Source: Clostridia bacterium (GTDB lineage Bacteria; Bacillota; Clostridia; Oscillospirales; CAG-272). Taken from it: a stretch of DNA of 13,585 nt. Shown one piece after another: positions 4,904 through 11,900 of this stretch (within the stretch, counting starts at the first letter, position 1; every line of letters begins with the position of its first letter). The position numbers and the translations under genes were made by a program. The DNA is taken from assembly GCA_017461825.1 (NCBI GenBank), contig JAFTXB010000220.1:1-13585 (forward strand), in the 5' to 3' direction. The notes under the pieces are model-generated. The model worked only from the letters and a program-made list of their open reading frames with translations, was not told the origin of the DNA and did not search any database.

Positions 4904-6649
4904 ATGGACTTATTCAACGTACTGACTTTAATTGGCGGATTATGCCTCTTTTTATTCGGCATGAACATTATGGGACAGGCTCTCGAGCGCAGTGCGGGCA
5001 ACCGCTTGCAATCCATGCTGGGAAAGCTGACGACCAACAAGGTTGCGGGACTTCTCACGGGTATCGGTGTCACGGCGATCATTCAAAGCTCGTCGGCAAC
5101 CACCGTTATGGTTGTGGGCTTTGTCAACTCGGGGCTGATGTCTCTTCGACAGGCGATCAACGTTATTATGGGTGCCAACGTGGGAACCACCGTCACCGCG
5201 TGGATCCTGTCACTCGGCGGCATTTCGGGCGACAATATCGTGCTCAAGCTGTTCAAGCCCATGTCCTTTACCCCCATTTTGGCTTTGGTTGGAATTGTGC
5301 TTTATATGTTCTGCAAAAGCAAAAAAAAGCAGGACGTGGGTACGATATTCCTCGGCTTTGCGGTGTTGATGTTTGGCATGGACATCATGACGGGAGCTGT
5401 ATCGGGACTTGCTGACATTCCCGAATTCCAAGAGCTTTTCCTGCTGTTCCAAAACCCCATTCTCGGCGTACTTGCAGGCGCGGTCCTCACCGCTGTGATC
5501 CAATCGAGCTCGGCATCGGTTGGTGTTTTGCAGGCTCTTGCCGTTACGGGCCGTGTTTCCTACGGCGCGGCGATCCCCATCATTATGGGACAAAACATAG
5601 GAACCTGTATTACAGCCATCCTTTCCTCGCTCGGCACCAATAAAAACGCAAAACGCGCCGCCTTGGTGCACCTCTCCTTTAATGTTATCGGCACAACGGT
5701 TTGGTTGATTATTTTCACCGTTATCTCAAAGGTCTTTTCTCCCGCGCTGTTTAGCGAGGCGGCATCTATGCCGGGCGTAGCTGTGGCGCACTCGGTGTTC
5801 AACATTCTTTGTACACTGCTTCTCTTGCCTGCCTCCAAGCTGCTTGAAAAATTGGTGTGCAAGCTGGTTCCCGATCCCAAGGCTCCCGAGGCGGTTGCCG
5901 AGCTGGATGAACGTCTCCTGGGAACCCCCGCGATCGCGTTGGAGCGTTGCCGCGCGCTGACCGTTGACATGGCAGAATGCTCGGCAAAAGCCTTGAAAAA
6001 CAGCCTTTGCTGTCTTACGTCATATGATCCCGCTTTGGCGCAAGAGATTCGAGAAGCCGAAGAAAAAAGCGACCATTACGAGGATATTCTCGGCACCTAT
6101 CTGGTAAAGCTCAGCTCGCGACAGATCGGTGAGCGCGAAAGCACGGATGCCGCACTGTATTTAAAATTGATCGGAGATCTTGAGCGTATCTCCGACCACG
6201 CTGTCAATCTTTTGGAATCTGCCGAAGAGTTGAACGAAAAACAGATCGTTTTCTCAACGGGCGGTCTTGCCGAAATGGATTCGCTTTGCCGCGCGGTGGA
6301 TGAGATCATTGATCTGACTGTAAAGGCCTTGACGGAATCCGATCTGCAAGCGGCAAACCGTGTGGAGCCCTTGGAGCAGGTGATCGACCGCTTAAAGGAC
6401 GACATGCGCACACGGCACATTTTGCGCCTGCAACAGCAAAACTGCAGCATGGAAGCCGGCTTTGTGTGGTCTGACCTCTTGACCAACCTTGAGCGTACCG
6501 CCGACCATTGCTCCAACATTGCGGGCGGTCTCATTGATGCCGCGCACTACAGCATGAATATCCATGAATCGCTCCGAGCAGTGCGCTCTGACAGCGAAAT
6601 CTTTCGTGAACAATATCGGGAATACGCCGAAAAATATCTTTCGGTTTGA
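4904..6649 (+). CDS. Na+/phosphate cotransporter family protein with PhoU-like C-terminal domain
   Basis: This 581-residue protein has the layout of bacterial Na/Pi cotransporters (NptA/YjbB type): two homologous Na_Pi_cotrans membrane repeats, then a cytoplasmic PhoU-like helical domain. Each repeat carries the QSSS signature (Gln61-Ser64 in AIIQSSSATT, Gln200-Ser203 in AVIQSSSASV) that lines the substrate path, each followed by the G-x-N-x-G-T motif (GANVGTTVTA ~90-99; GQNIGTCITA ~229-238). Membrane helices run ~5-310. The PhoU part (~340-575) has two metal-binding ERxxDH motifs, DLERISDH (425-432) and NLERTADH (528-535). Role: sodium-driven inorganic phosphate movement, with the PhoU part probably regulatory; direction cannot be told from sequence. 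The ATG at 4904 follows AGGAGA at short spacing. Promoter context suggests phosphate control. It is likely monocistronic. Confidence 0.93.
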   Translation: MDLFNVLTLIGGLCLFLFGMNIMGQALERSAGNRLQSMLGKLTTNKVAGLLTGIGVTAIIQSSSATTVMVVGFVNSGLMSLRQAINVIMGANVGTTVTAWILSLGGISGDNIVLKLFKPMSFTPILALVGIVLYMFCKSKKKQDVGTIFLGFAVLMFGMDIMTGAVSGLADIPEFQELFLLFQNPILGVLAGAVLTAVIQSSSASVGVLQALAVTGRVSYGAAIPIIMGQNIGTCITAILSSLGTNKNAKRAALVHLSFNVIGTTVWLIIFTVISKVFSPALFSEAASMPGVAVAHSVFNILCTLLLLPASKLLEKLVCKLVPDPKAPEAVAELDERLLGTPAIALERCRALTVDMAECSAKALKNSLCCLTSYDPALAQEIREAEEKSDHYEDILGTYLVKLSSRQIGERESTDAALYLKLIGDLERISDHAVNLLESAEELNEKQIVFSTGGLAEMDSLCRAVDEIIDLTVKALTESDLQAANRVEPLEQVIDRLKDDMRTRHILRLQQQNCSMEAGFVWSDLLTNLERTADHCSNIAGGLIDAAHYSMNIHESLRAVRSDSEIFREQYREYAEKYLSV

Positions 6650-6709
6650 TGTTTTTAAGCAGTGCCTTTATATCGTAATTACGGACACTCTGTTGCTGTA
6701 TAGATAATC
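6650..6709 (+). other. Intergenic region after the transporter
   Basis: No gene and no T-tailed hairpin directly after the stop. It contains a 10-bp palindrome CGTAATTACG (6674-6683) of unknown meaning. Transcripts may run on to the hairpin at 7022-7059. Confidence 0.5.
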
Positions 6710-6811
6710 GTAGGGCGGGGGCTTGCTCCCGCCGCTCTATTAATCAGTTCAAATTAGTCCTTTTATATTGTTTTGTTATATTTTTTCGGCGGGAGCAAGC
6801 CCCCGCCCTAC
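6710..6811. mobile_element. MITE-like element with 25-bp perfect terminal inverted repeats
   Basis: The 25 bp at 6710-6734 recur as an exact reverse complement at 6787-6811, separated by 52 bp of AT-rich sequence. Each GC-rich arm is itself an imperfect palindrome (GGCGGG...CCCGCC), so each can fold alone or with the other. There is no coding capacity and no obvious target duplication. I recall near-identical GTAGGGCGGGG...-type repeats scattered between genes in gut Clostridia, which would fit a non-autonomous mobile element or dispersed repeat; that is memory, not a search result. Confidence 0.75.
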
Positions 6812-6868
6812 AACCTTTGTTGCCTTTAATTACGTTAGTGCTTGTCAGAAAAATGACCGGCAAAAGAA

Positions 6869-6893
6869 AAGGCTCCCTTGTGTAAAGGGAGGC
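6869..6893. repeat. Short hairpin resembling a dispersed clostridial repeat
   Basis: CTCCCTT (6873-6879) pairs with AAGGGAG (6885-6891) around a short loop, with two more outer pairs after a mismatch. The wording GGCTCCCTTGTGTAAAGGGA matches what I recall as the start of a common intergenic repeat in Oscillospiraceae. The rest of that repeat is not seen, so this would be a remnant. Confidence 0.45.
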
Positions 6894-7021
6894 TCATTCC
6901 CGCTCGACCGTACACCTACAAGGTGTGATACACTATACCTTGCAGGCAATACAAGACCGTTCCCTACAAAATTGGCGCAAATATAAAAACAATTTTCTTA
7001 ACTTAATAAGATTGGAAACGC
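6894..7021. other. Non-coding stretch before the terminator hairpin
   Basis: No gene recognised. The only structure I see is a CAAGGT/ACCTTG inverted repeat near 6919-6942 that extends to ~9 pairs with G-U wobbles. The rest is AT-rich. Confidence 0.4.
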
Positions 7022-7066
7022 CCCCCTTTTTTAAATGCTTGAACATTTTAAAAAGGGGGTTTGTTT
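7022..7066. terminator. Strong hairpin terminator between convergent genes
   Basis: Arms 7022-7037 and 7044-7059 pair over 16 positions with one mismatch around a 6-nt loop (CTTGAA). On the plus strand the stem is followed by TTTGTTTTTATTT, a good T tract, so it would end read-through from the transporter ~370 nt upstream. It also lies 7 nt after the stop of the minus-strand leucine-rich-repeat gene and could end that transcript, though without a T tract. Confidence 0.8.
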
Positions 7067-8077
7067 TTATTTGGGATCGATCAAGTGTGTGGGCTCCTGC
7101 TCGATCGTTGTGCGGCGGCGTTCGCGCTTACGTTCCTCAATGGTCTTGCCCTCAAAGGTAACGCTTGCCCGTCCCGCGCTCCCGCACAAAAAGAGCTGTT
7201 GCCTGATCCTTTTTTGCATATATTCGTTATCCACAACAAGCTCGATCTTCGCGCCCTTGGTTCGTCCCAAACCAAACGCGCCAAATCCGAGCCGTTTGAC
7301 CGTGTGGGGCACAATGACCTGTTTGAGCCTTGCGTTTTTTGCAAAAGCAAACGAGCCGATGTGCGTGACTCCCAGTTCCATTTCCGCCTCCGAAAGGCGA
7401 GAACAGCCCATAAAAGCACCCGATCCCACGCGCTCAATATTGGATGGAATTATTACGCTCTCCAGCGCCGAGCAATCGCGAAACGCGCCCTTTGGGATCT
7501 CTTTCATCAGCGCGGAAAAAACGATCTCCTTCAATGAAATACAACCGCGAAAAGCATCGGGTGCCAGCCCACTGACACCGGGTTCCATTTCAACCCGTAA
7601 AAGCTCGGTGCAATTGGCAAACGCCCTTTTTCCGATCTCTTTTATGCTTTGCGGCAGAACGACCTCACCCAGCATCTCACAGCCCTCAAAAGCCGACGCT
7701 CCAACACGGCGCAGATCGTCGCCAAACGAAATGCTTTTCAGCATGCGACATCCCGAAAAAGCCGCATCCCCGATCGACGTAACGCATTCAAAATGCTCGA
7801 TCTCCTGCAGGCGTGTGCAGTTTCGAAAGGCACCCCCAGCCAACCCGACATTGCTTTCATTTGGCAGAGTTATTTTTTTAAGCCGTCTGCATCCGCGAAA
7901 CGCCTCGGTTTTGACCGCCGACCCGTTCCCGGGGAGCGTGATCTCCTCGAGCAGCTTTTGCCCGCGGAAAGCATGCTTGCCCACCGTGAGGAATTCTGCC
8001 GACGAAAGATCCACTCTTTCCTCGCGCGATCTATGCTTGAGCAGTTGCCAGTTTTTGATCTTTGCTGTCTCTTTCAT
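7067..8077 (-). CDS. BspA-type leucine-rich repeat protein, apparently cytoplasmic
   Basis: A 336-residue protein built almost wholly of BspA-type (LRR_5) leucine-rich repeats. The 'AF.gC..L..I..P' anchor recurs 11 times, with Ala-Phe at 36, 59, 83, 106, 129, 152, 175, 198, 221, 244 and 267: a 23-residue period with a single 24-residue step. Such solenoids bind proteins, and most known members are secreted adhesins or surface proteins. This one has no signal peptide (MKETAKIKNWQLLKHRSREE), no membrane helix and no anchor. It ends in a basic segment (IEERKRERRRTTIEQE, ~313-328), so it is probably intracellular. The ATG at 8077 has AAAGGA at ~7 nt. It lies 27 nt after the thioesterase gene, likely the same transcript. 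The partner is unknown. Confidence 0.9.
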   Translation of the reverse strand: MKETAKIKNWQLLKHRSREERVDLSSAEFLTVGKHAFRGQKLLEEITLPGNGSAVKTEAFRGCRRLKKITLPNESNVGLAGGAFRNCTRLQEIEHFECVTSIGDAAFSGCRMLKSISFGDDLRRVGASAFEGCEMLGEVVLPQSIKEIGKRAFANCTELLRVEMEPGVSGLAPDAFRGCISLKEIVFSALMKEIPKGAFRDCSALESVIIPSNIERVGSGAFMGCSRLSEAEMELGVTHIGSFAFAKNARLKQVIVPHTVKRLGFGAFGLGRTKGAKIELVVDNEYMQKRIRQQLFLCGSAGRASVTFEGKTIEERKRERRRTTIEQEPTHLIDPK

Positions 8078-8104
8078 ATTCGGTCCTTTCTTTAAGATCT
8101 ATTA

Positions 8105-8848
8105 TCAGATCTCCTTCGGTGCTGTCATTTTTTCGGTCAGAAGCATTGCCTCAAGGCAGGTGTTCCCCGCCTCATCCAACGTTCGGAAAAAGTATCCGCC
8201 GTCCTCACGCTCGCAGCGGAATACCTTTAAGGTGTGTCCGTACGCTGCTTCATGCAAAAACGAAAGCGTGAACCCCGTAACGTTTTTCGACAAAATATCA
8301 GGTGTAAAATCGCACAGCATATTGGGATAGTGCGTGTTATTCATATGCCCGTTGTAGTCGATGTCGGAATAAACGATCTTGCGCTCGCCAATGTACTCCA
8401 TGCCCGCCTGTGCGGGAAAACGAACACGCGCCGAAACCTCGGAACCGAGTGGCTGTTCGGGTTCAATATCATACGGGAAAGAGGCACTGGGGAGCAGCTT
8501 TTGGGCGTTAAGATCAAGCAGTGCCCAAATCGAATACGCCTCCGCAACCGTTTTTTCGGCACGCAAAACACGATAACAACGCACAAAGCTGAGTCCGCGG
8601 CTTTCGCACACCCATGTTTGCACATCGATCTCCTCGCCCACATGCAGCTGTTCATACACGCGCACGGCAATGCGGCTGAGCAAAAACGCCAGCCCACGTG
8701 TGTCGCGAAGCTCATCAAGTGTCATTCCCGCATCGCGCAGGTGGTAATCGGATGTTTCCTCCATATACATGAGCAGGTGTGTTGGAGTAAGATTGCGGTT
8801 TGAATCGGTGTCATGCCATCTGACGGTATAATGTTTTGTGTAGATCAT
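8105..8848 (-). CDS. Acyl-ACP thioesterase (double hotdog fold)
   Basis: A 247-residue protein of the bacterial acyl-ACP thioesterase family, which hydrolyses acyl-acyl carrier protein to free fatty acid plus ACP in the cytoplasm and ends fatty acid chain extension. Two hotdog domains are expected. The first (~1-125) starts YTKHYTVRWHDTDSNRNLTPTHLLMYMEETSDYHL. The second (~150-247) holds the signature SDIDYNGHMNNTHYPNM (161-177) with the Asn166/His168 pair used in catalysis, and Glu200 in FLHEAAYGH as a further candidate. The frame is open upstream to a GTG at 8911, but that extension overlaps a strong hairpin and is not typical; the ATG at 8848 has AAAGGG at 7 nt and gives the family's usual beginning. 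It is followed by the leucine-rich-repeat gene after 27 nt. I see no clear own promoter. Confidence 0.88.
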   Translation of the reverse strand: MIYTKHYTVRWHDTDSNRNLTPTHLLMYMEETSDYHLRDAGMTLDELRDTRGLAFLLSRIAVRVYEQLHVGEEIDVQTWVCESRGLSFVRCYRVLRAEKTVAEAYSIWALLDLNAQKLLPSASFPYDIEPEQPLGSEVSARVRFPAQAGMEYIGERKIVYSDIDYNGHMNNTHYPNMLCDFTPDILSKNVTGFTLSFLHEAAYGHTLKVFRCEREDGGYFFRTLDEAGNTCLEAMLLTEKMTAPKEI

Positions 8849-8855
8849 GTCATTT

Positions 8856-8861
8856 CCCTTT
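8856..8861 (-). promoter_or_regulatory. Ribosome binding site deciding the thioesterase start
   Basis: AAAGGG on the minus strand, 7 nt before the ATG at 8848. It supports the 247-residue form over the 268-residue frame from the GTG at 8911. Confidence 0.75.
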
Positions 8862-8875
8862 GCTATGATGCAAAT

Positions 8876-8903
8876 GGGGAAAACCTCACATGAAGTTTTC
8901 CCC
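8876..8903 (-). promoter_or_regulatory. Perfect 9-bp hairpin before the thioesterase gene
   Basis: GGGGAAAAC (8876-8884) and GTTTTCCCC (8895-8903) pair perfectly around a 10-nt loop. No T tract follows on the minus strand, so it is not a standard terminator. It lies 28 nt upstream of the thioesterase start and could affect mRNA stability or translation. Confidence 0.55.
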
Positions 8904-8917
8904 GTTGCCACAGACCT

Positions 8918-8951
8918 CGGGGGTTGCGGATAACGATCTATCCGCGCCCCG
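8918..8951 (-). terminator. Compound hairpin after the giant surface-protein gene
   Basis: Arms CGGGG (8918-8922)/CCCCG (8947-8951) enclose a second 7-bp stem GCGGATA (8926-8932)/TATCCGC (8939-8945) with a 6-nt loop. It begins ~15 nt after the stop at 8966. The missing T tract on either side makes intrinsic termination doubtful; it may protect the 3' end or give partial read-through into the thioesterase gene. Confidence 0.45.
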
Positions 8952-8965
8952 ATGTTCCGTTAAAA

Positions 8966-11900
8966 TTATTTGTTGTCTTTCTTTTCCTCATCAGAGGTCT
9001 TTTTTTCCTCTGCGGGAGCCTCCGTTGTTTCCTCGGTAGCTTCTTCGGTGGTTTCCTCGGTAGCCTCTTCAGTAGCCTCCTCAGTTGTTTCCTCGGTGGT
9101 CTCCTCGGTTGCTTCCTCGGTTGTTTCCTCGGTTGTTTCCTCGGTTGTTTCCTCGGTTGTTTCCTCGGTTGTTTCCTCGGTTGTTTCCTCGGTTGTTTCC
9201 TCGGTTGCTTCTTCGGTGGTTTCCTCGGCAGCCTCTTCGGTGGTCTCCTCGGTTGCTTCCTCGGCAGTCTCCTCGGTTGCCTCTTCAATTGCCTCTGCAG
9301 CGATTACTACGTCTGCAAGATCAACATTTTCCTCGGTAGCAGTCTCGTCAACAGCCTCTGTTGTTTCCTCTGCAACCTCTTCAACAGTTTCTTCTGCGGT
9401 TTCCTCTGCCGTCTCGTTGGTTGTTTCCTTTTCAAAGCCGAGCTCTTCCTCGTCCTTGCCAAGGATCTTGAGAACCAGACCCGACAAGCCAAGGCAAATT
9501 GCGAAGAATCCGCCTACGATCCAGCATACGAAGCGGGTCAGGAAGTTGACACCGATCTTGCCGGTAATGTGGAGTAGGTAAATGAGAATGATGAGTGCAA
9601 TGAGAACCAGTACTGCAAGCAGGATCCACAGCCACAAGAGAGACGTGGTCTTGTTGAGCATGAAGGTAGCAAACTGCAAGGTGCTTGCAACGGTTTCAGA
9701 CCAGCCTGCAAATGCAACGTTCTTAACGGTGCTTTCAGGTTCGCCCTCGCCCTCAAAGCGCTTGCCGTTGAAGATCTTGAAGAGCGCCAGAGCGGAGCTT
9801 TCGATCTTGTAGGAAATTTCCTTGTTATCGGTGTCAAGCACAAACGCATATTTCAGCGTCTTGGTGCCTGCCTTGTCGGTCTCGATCGAAACTAGCTCAC
9901 AGCCTGCGGGTGCATTGGTAAGGATCTCGCCGTTCTTAACGGTAACGGTAAACTCTACGCTATCGCCGTAAGTACCCGTGCCTGCGGTTCCGTTGATGGT
10001 GTAGGAGAGGGTCTTTGCGGTGTAGGTAACGGTTACGTAAACATTGGATGCGGGCATCTTGATCTTGTTATTGGTAACGGTAACAGTCTTGCCGTTTGCA
10101 TCAACAACATTTACGGTTGCGGTGTAGCCTGCCTTTTGAACAGGAGTGAGCGTAATTTCCGTATTGTACTCGCCCGTTGTGGGAGCGGCGGTAACGTTGC
10201 CGTCGGTAACTACGGTGTAAACTAGCTTCACAGCCTCAACAGCCTTAACGGTTGCGGTGGTTCCGCTGATTGCGGGAGTGCCCCACTTATATGCCTTACC
10301 GGCAGCGGTGGGAACAGCGGGAACGTTCACCTTTGCGGTGTAGTTATCCTCGGTAACATCGGTAAACTTGGCAACTTCCTTGCCGTTTTGATCCTGGAAG
10401 ATAACGGTGTAGCTGATGAGATCCCACTTTGCGTAAACCATCATATCTGCCTTGCCGAGGTTTGCGGTATCAAAACCGATCCATGCACCGGTTGCGGCAT
10501 ACTTGGTAGTATCAGTGGGCTTTGCTGTGCCGACAACGTCTGCAAACTTCTTGAGCGTGACGTTCTTGTCGGTTGCCTCATATTCCTGAGTAGCGGTCAG
10601 CTTGCCGTTTACATAGTAATAGATGTAGTATACGCCCTCGCGCAGGGTTACGTTGATCGTAACAGCGCCCTCAATGGTGAAGAGTGCGTTTTCATTGTAG
10701 GTCTTGTTGTTTGCCTCGATCTTGATAACCTTGTATCCCTCGGGAACCTCAAACGCAAGCTTGATCTGCGTGCCTGCGGGGTAGTAGAGATTGCCGTCGG
10801 AGCCTGCGAGCTTACCGTCAACGTTCTTGCCTGCCTCGGTCTTGAAGCTGAGGGTCAGGAGAACTTCGTTTGCGATAACGTAGTCGGAGAAGTGAGCCGC
10901 CTTGAACGCAACGTATGCGGTGCCGTCCTGTGCTACCTCAACAGCAGCCTCTGCCAGCTCGCGTACGCCGTCTGCAACGGTGTAAACGTTGGTCTTTTCT
11001 CCTACCTTATTGACGATTGCGCCTGCATAAGGCAGCTTGATGGACATAGCCTCTGCAAACTTATCATGGCTTGCGGTGCCGTCTGCGAGAATATCAAAGG
11101 TGTAGAACTTTGCGCCCTCTGCCTTTGCGTAGTAGGTATCTGCAAACGCATCGGTTGCGCCTGCCTTTGCGGCGTATGCGAATACAACGTCTGCCTTCGC
11201 TCTGTTGTAAAGGTCAGCCAGGGTTGCGTCGCTGATGTTGAGGAAGTCGTATGCGCCCTCTGCAACGTGCAGGATAAAGGTTACCTTATCCGCGCCGTTT
11301 GCGCGAGCCAGCATGTGTGCACGGTCGAGGTTGAGCTTGAAGCTCTCGGGGAGTGCACCGTTGATGGTCAGGGTGTAAACGCCGTCCTTTTCGGTGATGG
11401 TGTAATCAACATCAACGTCAAAGGTGATGAAGTAGTTGGGCATCGGCTTTACAACGAGGGTGGTATCCTCGGTGAATGCAACATCGTTCTTCACAAGCGC
11501 GCCTGCCTTATCAGCCCATGCAATGCGATAGCCGTCGAACAGGTAGGGATTTACATCGGTGGGAAGAACCACGCCTGCCTCGATCTCAGCCAATTTCTCG
11601 GCATAGTTTGCAAGCGTATCGCCTTTGCTCATGGGGATCACGCCCAACAGCTTGCCGTCCTCGTCCTCAAAGCTGACCATAATAACGTTACGGTCTGCGT
11701 AAACAACGGTATCGGCACCGGGCATAACGGGAACCTCGTTGCCTTCGGCATCGGTCCAAGCAGTGAACTCGTAGCCGGTAACGTCGAGATTGTTCTTGAA
11801 TACGTTAAGGTCTGCACCCTCGGGCAGGAATGCGCTGAACAGAGGCTCGTCGCCTTCCTTTGCGTCACGTGCCATGTACTTGATCTGGTACAGATTCTGG

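Noticed and set aside
7035..8330. Plus-strand open frame of 431 codons over the leucine-rich-repeat gene
   Set aside because: It starts inside the terminator hairpin and mirrors the 23-residue repeat of the minus-strand protein. No known domain and no ribosome binding site.
8849..8911. Longer thioesterase start at a GTG
   Set aside because: The extension overlaps a perfect hairpin and lacks a ribosome binding site, and the family begins near MIYTKHYTVRW.
9023..9286. CRISPR-like array of short repeats
   Set aside because: Units are contiguous 12-mers without spacers and keep an open reading frame; this is a coding tandem repeat.
8924..9577. Plus-strand frame with a striking LGCF repeat, and another rich in SSVVSS
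   Set aside because: Both come from reading the 12-bp repeat of the giant surface-protein gene backwards. The minus-strand frame continues over 4.6 kb with recognisable domains, so it is the real one.
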